Below, in pieces: positions 11,409-25,700 of a stretch of DNA of 64,000 nt. Location: assembly GCF_016801865.2 (NCBI RefSeq), contig NC_068938.1, positions 223,402,663-223,466,662 on the forward strand, given 5' to 3'. Each line of letters begins with the position of its first letter. The stretch's first letter is position 1. The DNA comes from Culex pipiens pallens. Lineage: Eukaryota > Arthropoda > Insecta > Diptera > Culicidae. A model generated the notes under the pieces. The model had not been told where the DNA came from, ran no database searches, and saw only the letters and a list, made by a program, of their open reading frames with translations. Position numbers and translations under genes: made by a program.

Positions 11409-14098
11409 ATAATTTTGACACAATGATAATTTTAGGTATTGTAAACGGAACTTTTCCACAAATTTAAATTAAATACATTTTATTAAAAGTTTAATGTTGA
11501 TAACATCAAATTCGAGTTATGCAACTCCATATTAGCCAAATTTCAAAAATATTATTCAGCAACTTTCGATCTTCAAATAAACATAGAAATACCTAAAAAA
11601 AAAACTTCGAATATCAGGGATTTGGTAGTTAAATTATAGGTTTAATGTAACTTTTCCAATGTTACAAAAATTAAATGGCATTTTTTAACTGATGTCTATC
11701 GATCATAATCCCTTGATTTTGCATGTCGCTTTTATCACGCCAAGTTATCGCAGCAAGCGGCGAACGTGTGAGTTTGAGACCGCTTCGATTTTCCCATGGT
11801 TTGCTGAGATGACCATCTTGTGCTCAGTCACTAGCAAAACCTTTGGACCCCCAACCAGCGCACACCACACTGGCACTGGGTCAAAAGATCACACTCCGCC
11901 GGATTTAATGACCCCTTCTAGGGTTCGAATTGGTGTTTGTCTTTATTGGCGCTCGGATGCAACACCCGGCCAGTGTGCAACACCACTCTTAATACCCACA
12001 AAACGAGCCCATTGTGGTGGCTCTGGCAGTTGGGAAAACTACCTGCAATTATGTATCTCCGCCACCACCTCCCCAAAATACTCTCCGTTCTGAATCGATT
12101 GACTACGAGGTGAAATGATGACCCAAAATTTGCCTCAGGGGACCCAACCCCTCGCCTATGGCAAGTTTAGATGACCAATTACGACAAAGCAGGCGATGCA
12201 CAACACCAAACAGTGGACCATAAGTCATCATTTGATGCGGATTCCCCTGCACAGTAAATGTGACCATGGTTCCTGTTGGTTTCAAAGCGGCAATCAATTA
12301 CCTCGTGGAGTTGGGAGGGCTATTACAGTAACCGGGACCGGGAAAGGGGAAACATGGCGGTTTGTATTTACATAAACGCATCCGTAGTCGCGCAACAATC
12401 AGCGTGTCATCAATTTCCAATTCCCTCATATTGTTTGCACTTTATTGAGCCCCCAAAATCGAAGCAAGCCTGGCTGCCTCCAAGTGATGACAGGGGGCGA
12501 AGGTAGTCATTTGTCTTGTGGCGCAGCCTACTTGGTCGGTGATGATCAATGGGTGGAACTAACGATGTGTGTTTGAATGCCAGGTGATCACCCCGGTTCT
12601 ACCGTGATCTTGGGACTGCACAATTTTGCATTTCCCAAGAAAATGCGACAAAAGAGCATATCCGTTAATGTTATTTATGCGACAAGTCACAACAAAATAA
12701 CACACTGTTAAAGCATCATTATCATCCGTAAACCCTAACCATACAAGAATAAATGAACTACTTTGACAAAACTAAACCAAACGATACCTGCGATCCAAGC
12801 AACCTGTGGTTTTACCCAGTCTGATTAATCTCCAGGTCCAGGCTTCGCTGCCTTCACCACATCACATCTGCCGAACAGAGGAATCGTGGAGTCGTTGGGG
12901 ATTTCAATCAAAGCCATCCAAGTAACCAGTTTCTTTGTGGAGCCACTATAGCAACAGAGCAAAAAAGGGGGATCGCTTGCTGTAACGAGGTGATGTTCGC
13001 TGACTGATAAAGTTCAAATGCAACGACGACCATTACTTCAGCGATGGATGTTTTATATTTCAACATAAAAAGTGGAAATCAATTGGCCTTTTTGCTAACG
13101 GGAGCATCGTCCAGCCTATCTAAAATCCCTTGAGCCAGGCGGACCCCCCATTGTGAGTGGTTTGGCATTTTTTCAAAAGATGAACACACAAAATGGCAAA
13201 GTTTTCCTCATCCTCGCACAAGATGTAAGACGCCGACCCGAAATTAAATTTCCTTGGTTAAATTAATCGCCATCAAATACCCAAAGTTTCAAATTTATTG
13301 CGCCCATTCCAGTGCCGAGGGGGTGCCTTCACCTTATGAATCAGATTTCCCTTCATTGAGACCCAACATCAGTAAAGCACCGCGTACATTCCGTGCTACG
13401 CAGCAATTTGGGGGGCGCGTGCCATGCCGACCGAGCCACGCCGGGCGACTAGGTCAAGTCAAGTTGAGTCAGAAAGAGACGTAAAAAAAGGCACAAGTAA
13501 TGCTAATAAGCCCTACCAAGCCATGAAGAATAGTATGGCTGCTGGCTAGCGAAAGCATAGTAGCCTTTGCAATTCATCATTCTTTGGGGCCTGGCCTGCT
13601 TGGACCGAACATACATATGTTGAACGCAGGGCAAACGTTGCACAAAGGGTGATGAGAGAGGAAAATTGGATGAAATATTATTCAAAAAACTATATTTTCA
13701 ATCTATGACAAAACTTTTTTAACATTCCAACGCCCAAGGCTAAAAAACAGTTGGAACGGTAACTTCAACTCGCTGGTTCTCGGGCATAGCTCACCCAATC
13801 AAGATGATTCTGTTTCCAGCGATTTGTTAGGATGTCTAGATGATCATAGAAACTTTGCAAAACTCAATTTGATCAAATCTGAAGTTTTTGGGATAAAAAA
13901 ATATTTCCAACTTTTTTTTGCTTGTAAAAAAATTCGATCATCGACTGAAAACTGACGGTCAAGAACGGGGACAAGCGGGAAAGAACTTAAAAAACTCATT
14001 TTTGATCATTTTCATTCTTTGCAACCAAAGGTCGTATTAACAATGTCCAAAAAGCAAGTTGGAGATAATATTCTCAGTTTTTCGAATTTTGGTTTTTA
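11409..14098. other. Non-coding stretch, no gene recognised
   Basis: AT-rich at 11460-11690, then mixed composition to about 13660, then AT-rich again. Frames of 133 codons (11692-12093, plus) and 76 codons (12276-12506 and 13254-13484, plus) have no recognisable content. The dispersed motif occurs at 12188 (reverse), 12526 and 13594. A TTGCAGGTA word on the minus strand near 12043 lacks a pyrimidine tract and is not called a splice site. Confidence 0.45.
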
Positions 14099-15594
14099 GA
14101 TGGACATTAGGCCGTCCCAAAAAAATGAAAAGTTGTCAAATCTTCGGTGCTCACCCCTAGAATGATAGATTAGGATATCAGGAACAATGTTTTCATACAA
14201 CAAAAAAATCCCAAAAATGGTTTACAACTCGCGCGCGGAGCTTGAATGAAAAAGTGCATTTTTCGAGTATTTTTCAGAAATGCGAGTAACAATCATACTT
14301 AAGTCATTTAAATTTGGTCGCCTTGGGCTTCAAGTTATAGTTTAATGTCCCCTGAACAAATTCCTGTACAGACATAGTCCAGTAAAGCTTGTGTTTGGGC
14401 ATGGCAGGGTGTTTTAGGGAGAAAAAATTGTATTTTTTAGCCAAAAAGTTTCAAAAATTACTCTCCAAAACGAGCCAAAAATAATGCATTCAGCTTTTAG
14501 GAAATTTTACGGAGATCATTTTGCTTTTTTTAACATTAAATTTATGTCCACGCAAAGCCGAGATATTTGCATTTTAGTGAACAAAAAGTGTCGAATTTTC
14601 AAAATTCTTGGTATACAAGCGTTTTAGCATAAAACATTGGCTACTATGATTACAAACGGGAAGGCATATATTTTGGAAATTTTTATTTTGCTCGCTCAAA
14701 AACGATATTTGTTAATAACATTTCATGAAAAAACATGAGATTTTCTCACAATGTGACGTAAACGACATATTTATAAGTACTGCTCTGTGCTCTTCTCGAT
14801 ATGAACAAATAAAGCTCTAATGGGTAACTTTTTTTGAAAAAATAAGTTTTTTATAAATGAATTTGTTTCATTCGAATGTACATACATAAAAAAATCACGT
14901 TCACAGCTTGGAGATATGAACTTTAATAAAATTAATTTTGATTTATGATTATTTGTCGTTTACGTCACATTGTGAGAAAATCTCATGTTTTTTCATGAAA
15001 TGTTATTAACAAATATCGTTTTTGAGCGAGCAAAATAAAAATTTCCAAAATATATGCCTTCCCGTTTGTAATCATAGTAGCCAATGTTTTATGCTAAAAA
15101 CGCTTATATACCAAGAATTTTGAAAATTCGACACTTTTTGTTCACTAAAATGCAATGATCTCCGTAAAATTTCCTATAAGCTGAATGCATTAGTTTTGGC
15201 TGCAAATTTTTTTGGCTCGTTTAGAGAGTAATTTTTGAAATTTTTTGGCTAAAAAATACAATTTTTTCTCCCTAAAACGCCCTGCCATGCCCAAACACAA
15301 GCTTTTATGGACTATGTCTGTACAGGAATTTGTTCAGGGGACATTAAACTATAACTTGAAGCCCAAGGCGACCAAATTTGAATGACTTAAGTATGATTGT
15401 TACTCGCATTTCTGAAAAATACTCGAAAAATGCACTTTTTTCATTTAAGCTCCGCGCGCGAGTTGTAAACCATTTTTGGGATTTTTTTGATGTATGAAAA
15501 CATTGTTCCTGACATCCTAATCTATCATTCTAGGGGTGAGCACCAAAGATTTGACAACTTTTCATTTTTTTTGGAACGGCCTAATGGACATGGA
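14099..15594. repeat. Large inverted repeat, arms about 668 and 640 bp
   Basis: Left arm 14099-14766 and right arm 14955-15594 are reverse complements along their whole length, with scattered substitutions and one large indel: about 60 bp of the left arm (near 14517-14572) is absent from the right arm. The loop is 188 bp. Shared landmarks include CTCGCGCGCGGAGCTT, AATGTCCCCTGAACAAATTC and GTGACGTAAACGAC. No ORF spans the arms credibly. It is either a giant foldback element or an inverted duplication of a unit about 650 bp long. RNA read through it would form a very long hairpin. Confidence 0.9.
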
Positions 15595-17956
15595 TTTAAA
15601 CAAAAATATTTTTTTTATGTTCTAACCTTAGAATGGCTAAAACCCAAAAAAAACTTAAATGATTTTTTGTGTGCATTTTTATCAAAAAAAAAATAAACAA
15701 AGTACAATGAAAAGTCAATTTGCGAAATTTGCTAGAAAATTGCTCAAATCTATGTTTTTCAAAATTTGACCACATTTCCACCCTCTTTAGCTCACCGTTT
15801 CTTGCCATTCGTCACAGTAATCGCCATGGCCTGCTGGCGCGCTGAGTAATGTCAAGCAATGTTGCATGCGTTTTTGGTGTTGGCTCAGAAGTGACCAACC
15901 AACAACGACGGCACACGCGGCGGCGCACACAGCAAATCTTGGCGCAGATGTTTTCCGTTTGATGATGGTTAGACAAATTTGCATGCGCCACAATTTGCAT
16001 CGACACCGGCGTCGCACGAGATTGATGCCCCGCGGCGGGCCACTCCGAAGAACTCGACATGTGAACATTAGATGTTTGAAGAGTGCTCGATTAAGTTGTT
16101 AGGAGGAAACGAATGTGAGCCAAGCCGCGCGGTAATTCATATTCATGAGCGTTTCTTAATTGAAATATGAAAAATAGAGCCTGCAGCTGACCTATATGGG
16201 AGAGAATCGATGCCCATACGAAATAAACGAACCAATTTTGATAAAGGGACCGTGACGGATCGAATTGCATTACTTGTGTATGATTTTTTCATGAAACCCA
16301 AATGGGAACCATCCCGGTTGCTTCCGATATCTCCTCGACCGCGCTCTCTCGCAAAAGACTGTTTTTGAGTTGGTGGCCACAACACATCAACCTACATTTC
16401 TCCCGAGCAGACGATCGTAGCTTCCAAACACATACCCCGCGTATGTGTTGATCGTTGGAAACAAGGTTGTTGTAAAAACGTGAGCCGAAAAACCGCTAAC
16501 GCAACTTTGAATCACCCCTCGGCTCGGCTGGCACGGGAACGGTAAATCAATGAAAGTCGTCGTTTTTCACTTCTCCGAGATCCAAGAAGGCGGTCACTTT
16601 GGAGTTTACACTCTGGTCAACTGCAGCAGCAGTTGCCCGCGCGGAAAAGTGCTGAAACTTGTTGTACAGTTATAAAGCCTGCTACGATCACCAGAAGATC
16701 AGCTGGGCGTATCCAGGACTCATGGAAACTTGTTTGCAAATGGCACACAGGGCCGGAGGGCCGGAGAAATGATAAACAATTTGCGTTGCGTATTAACCAT
16801 TACCGTCTCGAGGGTTGGATACAAAAAAAATGATGATCACTTGACGGACTCGTTCAAGAAGTCGTTGAAGAGCTCGCTTGAGCGAGTGAGTGGAGAAGAG
16901 AAGAAAATAACTGTGAGCGATGATTACCTCCTCGGAGGAAATCACGTTCGATCGTAATGTTTTGCTTTGCAAGTTCTTGGAGCGAGGTCGATCCCGCAGC
17001 CAAACCTCGGGGCTGGTGTGGAAAATATTTATGAACCAATTGAAAGACGTTGGAACGTGCCACAAGATGGAGACTGGCCGATACAGCAACAGCTGGGGCA
17101 GATCGTAATATTAATGTTATTATTTTGTGTGAATAAGAAAAAAATCTTCTTTTGAGTCGAGGTAAACGGACTGCACAATAATCCAATTGAAGAACAACGC
17201 TGTCTTATTGTGAAGAAAAATCATGATTATAGACACAGCGAGTGGGCTTGGCTTCAAACTGATCTTTACTGGATCAATTGGAGAATAATGCGGTGGTGTG
17301 GTCGGTCATGCCTCCTTCTTCCAAATTAAATCCGGAGCATCTTCGATCTGAGATGAACTTTTGAGCTTGGGAAAAAGAGCAAGCAACCAGCTGGATGAAA
17401 AGGTCAGGACAGGCGGCAATTTGGAAACAATGTTTGCGCAGCCTGATTGGAATTTTCAATCGTCCCATCGGGACGACCTGCAAAGTTGGGTAGATTGGTA
17501 TTGAAGATGTAACGATTTTGAGCAAAGAAAATGTTTGAACTTGTTGAGTTCAGATTAAACCGAGAATGCTGAATGTACAGTGCAATTAATTTGAGGAGAC
17601 TCTCGGAGCAGTGCATTTACATGTGATCATCATCAAAACTAAAACAAAGAATTTATTTTTATATGTTCTACATATAAAAAATTTAACAAACTCACAAAAC
17701 CTCGATGTTCAGCACAACAATTGTCCCACTTAAATTTTCGAACAACTGAGGAAAACGCAATTCTAAAGGATGGGATGGTTTAATGAACCAATTTTAAATG
17801 TCTGTTTTGAATCCTTTTCTAGTACCTAAGTAAAACAATCCAGATTCGTCGGAAAATTTTACTTCAGATAATTGCTTCACTAATGTGATTAAGAAATTAT
17901 AAATCCAAGATGGCGGCCAGAATAGCGGTCAGTATAGTTTCTAAAAAATCTTCAGT
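15595..17956. other. Non-coding stretch up to the minisatellite
   Basis: AT-rich until 15780, then a single-copy block to about 17620 and AT-rich DNA to the array edge. Frames of 93 to 110 codons (15787-16068, 16793-17089 and 16854-17186, all minus) overlap other long frames and show no domain. The dispersed motif core occurs at 15829 and 16677. The last unique sequence before the array contains AAGATGGCGGCC. Confidence 0.45.
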
Positions 17957-20900
17957 TAATTTTGGTCATTTTGGTCATTTGAGTCATTTTGGCCAGTTTG
18001 GCCATTTTGGTCATTTTGGTCATTTTGGTCATTTTGGTCATTTTGGTCATTTTGGTCATTTTGGTCATTTTGGTAATTTTGGTCATTTTGGTCATTTTGG
18101 TCATTTTGGTCATTTTGGTCATTTTGGTCATTTTGGCCATTTTGGTCATTTTGGTCATTTTGGTCATTTTGGTCATTTTGGTCATTTTGGTCATTTTGGT
18201 CATTTTGGTCATTTTGGTCATTTTGGTCATTTTGTTCATTTAGGTCATTTTGGTCATTTTGGTCATTTTGGTCATTTTGGTCATTTTGGTCATTTTAGTC
18301 ATTTTGGTCATTTTGGTTATTTTTGGTCATTTTGGTCATTTGAGTCATTTTGATCATTTTGGTCACTTTGGTCATTTTGGTCATTTTGGTCATTTTGGTC
18401 ATTTTGGTCATTTTGGTCATTTTGGTCATTTTGGTCATTTTGGTCATTTTGGTAATTTTGGTCATTTTGGTAATTTTGATCATTTATGTCATTTTGGTCA
18501 TTTTGGTCATTTTAGTCATTTTGGTTATTTTTGGTCATTTTGGTCATTTTGGTAATTTTGGTCATTTTGGTCATTTTGGTCATTTTGGTCATTTTGGTCA
18601 TTTTGGTCATTTTGGTCATTTTGGTCATTTTGGTCATTTTGGTCATTTTGGGCATTTTGGTCATTTTGGTCATTTCGGTCATTTTGGTCATTTTGGTCAT
18701 TTTGGTCATTTTGGTCATTTTGGTCATTTTGGTCATTTTGGTCATTTTGGTCATTTTGATCATTTTGGTCATTTTGGTCATTTTGGTCATTTTGGTCATT
18801 TTGGTCATTTTGGTCATTTTGGTCATTTTGGTTATTTTTGGTCATTTTTGGTCATTTTGGTCATTTTGGTCATTTTGGTTATTTTTGGTCATTTTGGTCA
18901 TTTTGGTCATTTTGGTTATTTTTGGTCATTTTGGTCATTTTGGCCATTTCGGTCATTTTGGTCATTTTGGTCATTTTGGTCATTTTGGTCATTTTGGTCA
19001 TTTTGGTCATTTTGGTCATTTTGGTCATTTTGGTCATTTTGGGCATTTTGGTCATTTTGGTCATTTCGGTCATTTTGGTCATTTTGGTCATTTTGGTCAT
19101 TTTGGTCATTTTGGTCATTTTGGTCATTTTGGTCATTTTGGTCATTTTGGTCATTTTGATCATTTTGGTCATTTTGGTCATTTTGGTCATTTTGGTCATT
19201 TTGGTCATTTTAGTCATTTTGGTCATTTTGGTCATTTTGGTTATTTTTGGTCATTTTTGGTCATTTTGGTCATATTGATCATTTTGGTCATTTTGATCAT
19301 TTTGTTCATTTAGGTCATTTTGGTTATTTTGGTCATTTTGGTCATTTTGGTCATTTTGGTCATTTTGGTCATTTTAGTCATTTTGGTCATTTTGGTCATT
19401 TTGGTCATTTTGGTCATTTTGGTCATTTCGGTCATTTTGGTCATTTTGGTCATTTTGGTCATTTTGGTCATTTTGGTCATTTTGGTCATTTTGGTCATTT
19501 TGGTCATTTTGGTCATTTTGGTCATTTTGGTAATTTTGGTCATTTTGGGCATTTTGGTCATTTTGGTCATTTCGGTCATTTTGGTCATTTTGGTCATTTT
19601 GGTCATTTTGGTCATTTTGGTCATTTTGGTCATTTTGGTCATTTTGGTCATTTTGGTCATTTTGGTAATTTTGATCATTTATGTCATTTTGGTCATTTTG
19701 GTCATTTTAGTCATTTTGGTTATTTTTGGTCATTTTGGTCATTTTGGTCATTTCGGTCATTTTGGTCATTTTGGTCATTTTGGTCATTTTGGTCATTTTG
19801 GTCATTTTGGTCATTTTGGTCATTTTGGTCATTTTGGGCATTTTGGTCATTTTGGTCATTTCGGTCATTTTGGTCATTTTGGTCATTTTGGTCATTTTGG
19901 TCATTTTGGTCATTTTGGTCATTTTGGTCATTTTGGTCATTTTGGTCATTTTGATCATTTTGGTCATTTTGGTCATTTTGGTCATTTTGGTCATTTTGGT
20001 CATTTTGGTCATTTTGGTCATTTTGGTCATTTTGGTCATTTTGGTCATTTTGGTCATTTTGGTCATTTTGGTCATTTTGGCCATTTTGGTCATTTTGGTC
20101 ATTTTGGTCATTTTGGTCATTTTGGTCATTTTGGTCATTTTGGTCATTTTGGTCATATTGATCATTTTGGTCATTTTGATCATTTTGTTCATTTAGGTCA
20201 TTTTGGTTATTTTGGTCATTTTGGTCATTTTAGTCATTTTGGTCATTTTGGTCATTTTGGTTATTTTTGGTCATTTTGGTCATTTTGGTCATTTTGATCA
20301 TTTTGGTCACTTTGGTCATTTTGATCATTTTTGTCATTTTGATCATTTTGTTCATTTTGTTCATTTTGGTTATTTTGGTCATTTTGGTCATTTTGGTCAT
20401 TTTGGTCATTTTGGTCATTTTGGTCATATTGATCATTTTGGTCATTTTGATCATTTTGTTCATTTAGGTCATTTTGGTTATTTTGGTCATTTTGGTCATT
20501 TTGGTCATTTTGGTCATTTTGGTCATTTTAGTCATTTTGGTCATTTTGGTTATTTTTGGTCATTTTGGTCATTTGAGTCATTTTGATCATTTTGGTCACT
20601 TTGGTCATTTTGGTCATTTTGGTCATTTTGGTCATTTTGGTCATTTTGGTCATTTTGGTCATTTTGGTCATTTTGGTCATTTTGGTCATTTTGGTCATTT
20701 TGGTCATTTTGGTAATTTTGGTCATTTTGGTAATTTTGATCATTTATGTCATTTTGGTCATTTTGGTCATTTTAGTCATTTTGGTTATTTTTGGTCATTT
20801 TGGTCATTTTGGTCATTTCGGTCATTTTGGTCATTTTGGTCATTTTGGTCATTTTGGTCATTTTGGTCATTTTGGTCATTTTGGTCATTTTGGTCATTTT

Positions 20901-23900
20901 GGTCATTTTGGTCATTTTGGTCATTTTGGTCATTTTGGTCATTTTGGTCATTTTGGTCATTTTGGTCATTTTAGTCATTTTGGTCATTTTGGTCATTTTG
21001 GTCATTTTGGTCATTTTGGTCATTTCGGTCATTTTGGTCATTTTGGTCATTTTGGTCATTTTGGTCATTTTGGTCATTTTGGTCATTTTGGTCATTTTGG
21101 TCATTTTGGTCATTTTGGTTATTTTGGTCATTTTGGTCATTTTGGTCATATTGATCATTTTGGTCATTTTGATCATTTTGTTCATTTAGGTCATTTTGGT
21201 TATTTTGGTCATTTTGGTCATTTTGGTCATTTTGGTCATTTTAGTCATTTTGGTCATTTTGGTCATTTTGGTCATTTTGGTCATTTTGGTCATTTCGGTC
21301 ATTTTGGTCATTTTGGTCATTTTGGTCATTTTGGTCATTTTGGTCATTTTGGTCATTTTGGTCATTTTGGTCATTTTGGTCATTTTGGTCATTTTGGTCA
21401 TTTTGGTCATTTTGGGCATTTTGGTCATTTTGGTCATTTGGTCATTTTGGTCATTTTGGTCATTTTGGTCATTTTGGTCATTTTGGTCATTTTGGTCATT
21501 TTGGTCATTTTGGTCATTTTGGTCATTTTGGTCATTTTGGTCATTTTGGTAATTTTGATCATTTATGTCATTTTGGTCATTTTGGTCATTTTAGTCATTT
21601 TGGTTATTTTTGGTCATTTTGGTCATTTTGGTCATTTCGGTCATTTTGGTCATTTTGGTCATTTTGGTCATTTTGGTCATTTTGGTCATTTTGGTCATTT
21701 TGGTCATTTTGGTCATTTTGGTCATTTTGGTCATTTTGGTCATTTTGGTCATTTTGGTCATTTCGGTCATTTTGGTCATTTTGGTCATTTTGGTCATTTT
21801 GGTCATTTTGATCATTTTGGTCATTTTGGTCATTTTGGTCATTTTGGTCATTTTGATCATTTTGGTCATTTTGGTCATTTTGGTCATTTTGGTCATTTTG
21901 GTCATTTTGGTCATTTTGGTCATTTTGGTCATTTTGGTTATTTTTGGTCATTTTTGGTCATTTTTGGTCATTTTGGTCATTTTGGTCATTTTGGTTATTT
22001 TTGGTTATTTTTGGTCATTTTGGTCATTTTGGTCATTTTGGTTATTTTTGGTCATTTTGGTCATTTTGGTCATTTTGGTCATTTTGGTCATTTTGGTCAT
22101 TTTGGTCATTTTGGTCATTTTGGTCATTTTGGTCATTTTGGTCATTTTGGTCATTTTGGTCATTTTGGTCATTTTGGTCATTTTGGTCATTTTGGTCATT
22201 TTGGTCATTTTGGTCATTTTGGTCATTTTGGTCATTTTGGTCATATTGATCATTTTGGTCATTTTGGTCATTTTGGTCATTTTGGTCATTTTGGTCATTT
22301 TGGTCATTTTGGTCATTTTGGTCATTTTGGTCATTTTGGTCATTTTGATCATTTTGGTCATTTTGGTCATTTTGGTCATTTTGGTCATTTTGGTCATTTT
22401 GGTCATTTTAGTCATTTTGGTCATTTTGGTCATTTTGGTCATTTTGGTCATTTTTGGTCATTTTGGTCATATTGATCATTTTGGTCATTTTGATCATTTT
22501 GTTCATTTAGGTCATTTTGGTTATTTTGGTCATTTTGGTCATTTTGGTCATTTTGGTCATTTTGGTCATTTTAGTCATTTTGGTCATTTTGGTTATTTTT
22601 GGTCATTTTGGTCATTTGAGTCATTTTGATCATTTTGGTCACTTTGGTCATTTTGGTCATTTTGGTCATTTTGGTCATTTTGGTCATTTTGGTCATTTTG
22701 GTCATTTTGGTAATTTTGGTCATTTTGGTAATTTTGATCATTTATGTCATTTTGGTCATTTTGGTCATTTTAGTCATTTTGGTTATTTTTGGTCATTTTG
22801 GTCATTTTGGTCATTTCGGTCATTTTGGTCATTTTGGTCATTTTGGTCATTTTGGTCATTTTGGTCATTTTGGTCATTTTGGTCATTTTGGTCATTTTGG
22901 TCATTTTGGTCATTTTGGTCATTTTGGGCATTTTGGTCATTTTGGTCATTTCGGTCATTTTGGTCATTTTGGTCATTTTGGTCATTTTGGTCATTTTGGT
23001 CATTTTGGTCATTTTGGTCATTTTGGTCATTTTGGTCATTTTGATCATTTTGGTAATTTTGGTAATTTTGGTCATTTTGGTCATTTTGGTCATTTTGGTC
23101 ATTTTGGTCATTTTGGTCATTTTGGCCAGTTTGGTCATTTTGGTCATTTTGGTCATTTTGGTCATTTTGGTCATTTTGGTCATTTTGGTCATTTTGGTCA
23201 TTTTGGTCATTTTGGTCATTTTGGTCATTTTGATCATTTTGGTCATTTCGGTCATTTTGGTCATTTTGGTAATTTTGGTCATTTTGATCATTTTGGTCAT
23301 TTTGGTCATTTTGGTCATTTTGGTCATTTTGGTCATTTTGGTCATTTTGGTCATTTTGGTCATTTTGGTCATTTTGATCACTTTGGTCATTTTGGTCATT
23401 TTGATCACTTTGGTCATTTTGGTCATTTTGGTCATTTTGGTCACTTTGGTCATTTTGATCATTTTGGTCATTTTGGTCATTTTGGTCATATTGATCATTT
23501 TGGTCATTTTGATCATTTTGTTCATTTAGGTCATTTTGGTTATTTTGGTCATTTTGGTCATTTTAGTCATTTTGGTCATTTTGGTCATTTTGATCACTTT
23601 GGTCATTTTGGTCATTTTGGTCATTTTGGTCATTTTGGTCATTTTGATCACTTTGGTCATTTTGGTCATTTTGGTCATTTTGGTTATTTTGGTCATTTTG
23701 GTCATTTTGGTCATTTTGGTCATTTTGGTCATATTGATCATTTTGGTCATTTTGATCATTTTGTTCATTTAGGTCATTTTGGTTATTTTGGTCATTTTGG
23801 TCATTTTGGTCATTTTGGTCATTTTGGTCATTTTGGTCATTTTGGTCATTTTGGTCATTTTGGTCATTTTGGTCATTTTGGTCATTTTGGTCATTTTGGT

Positions 23901-25700
23901 CATTTTGGTCATTTTGGTCATTTTGGTCATTTTGGTCATTTTGGTCATTTTGGTCATTTTGGTCATTTTGGCCATTTTGGTCATTTTGGTCATTTTGGTC
24001 ATTTTGGTCATTTTGGTCATTTTGGTCATTTTGGTCATATTGATCATTTTGGTCATTTTGATCATTTTGTTCATTTAGGTCATTTTGGTTATTTTGGTCA
24101 TTTTGGTCATTTTAGTCATTTTGGTCATTTTGGTCATTTTGGTTATTTTTGGTCATTTTGGTCATTTTGGTCATTTTGATCATTTTGGTCACTTTGGTCA
24201 TTTTGATCATTTTTGTCATTTTGATCATTTTGTTCATTTTGTTCATTTTGGTTATTTTGGTCATTTTGGTCATTTTGGTCATTTTGGTCATTTTGGTCAT
24301 TTTGGTCATTTTGGTCATATTGATCATTTTGGTCATTTTGATCATTTTGTTCATTTAGGTCATTTTGGTTATTTTGGTCATTTTGGTCATTTTGGTCATT
24401 TTGGTCATTTTGGTCATTTTAGTCATTTTGGTCATTTTGGTTATTTTTGGTCATTTTGGTCATTTGAGTCATTTTGATCATTTTGGTCACTTTGGTCATT
24501 TTGGTCATTTTGGTCATTTTGGTCATTTTGGTCATTTTGGTCATTTTGGTCATTTTGGTCATTTTGGTCATTTTGGTCATTTTGGTAATTTTGGTAATTT
24601 TGGTCATTTTGGTAATTTTGATCATTTATGTCATTTTGGTCATTTTGGTCATTTTAGTCATTTTGGTTATTTTTGGTCATTTTGGTCATTTTGGTCATTT
24701 CGGTCATTTTGGTCATTTTGGTCATTTTGGTCATTTTGGTCATTTTGGTCATTTTGGTCATTTTGGTCATTTTGGTCATTTTGGTCATTTTGGTCATTTT
24801 GGTCATTTTGGTCATTTTGGTTATTTTTGGTCATTTTGGTTATTTTTGGTCATTTTGGTCATTTGAGTCATTTTGGTCATTTTGGTCATTTTGGTCATTT
24901 TGGTCATTTTGGTCATTTTGGTCATTTTGGTCATTTTGGTCATTTTGGTCATTTTGGTCATTTCGGTCATTTTGGTCATTTTGGTCATTTTGGTCATTTT
25001 GGTCATTTTGGTCATTTTGGTCATTTTGGTCATTTTGGTCATTTTGATCATTTTGGTCATTTTGGTCATTTTGGTCATTTTGGTCATTTTGGTCATTTTG
25101 GTCATTTTGGTCATTTTGGTCATTTTGGTCATTTTGGCCAGTTTGGTCATTTTGGTCATTTTGGTCATTTTGGTCATTTTGGTCATTTTGGTCATTTTGG
25201 TCATTTTGGTCATTTTGGTCATTTTGGTCATTTTGGTCATTTTGGTCATTTTGGTAATTTTGGTAATTTTGGTCATTTTGGTAATTTTGATCATTTATGT
25301 CATTTTGGTCATTTTGGTCATTTTAGTCATTTTGGTTATTTTTGGTCATTTTGGTCATTTTGGTCATTTCGGTCATTTTGGTCATTTTGGTCATTTTGGT
25401 CATTTTGGTCATTTTGGTCATTTTGGTCATTTTGGTCATTTTGGTCATTTTGGTCATTTTGGTCATTTTGGTCATTTTGGTTATTTTTGGTCATTTTGGT
25501 TATTTTTGGTCATTTTGGTCATTTGAGTCATTTTGGTCATTTTGGTCATTTTGGTCATTTTGGTCATTTTGGTCATTTTGGTCATTTTGGTCATTTTGGT
25601 CATTTTGGTCAATTTGGTCAATTTGGTCATTTTGGTAATTTTGGTCATTTTGGTCATTTTGGTCATTTTGGTCATATTGATCATTTTGGTCATTTTGATC
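17957..25700 (+). repeat. Main satellite domain with kilobase higher-order repeats
   Basis: Variant monomers recur in fixed order. Marker A (CATATTGATCATTTTGG, soon followed by TTTTGTTCATTTAGG) occurs near 19271, 20154, 20425, 21147, 22469, 23489, 23731, 24037, 24316 and 25674. Marker B (CATTTATGTCA, then TTTTAGTCATTTTGGTTA) occurs near 18481, 19677, 20741, 21561, 22741, 24624 and 25291. Marker C (CATTTGAGTCATTTTGATCA) occurs near 18329, 20571, 22612 and 24465, spaced about 1.9-2.2 kb. A 667-bp segment is repeated at about 24590 and 25257. This nesting indicates repeated unequal exchange of blocks much longer than the monomer. Confidence 0.85.

Noticed and set aside
12035..12050. A fourth TTGCAGGTA acceptor on the minus strand
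   Set aside because: It is preceded by GGAGATACATAA rather than a pyrimidine tract, and no GTAAGT follows within a few hundred bases.
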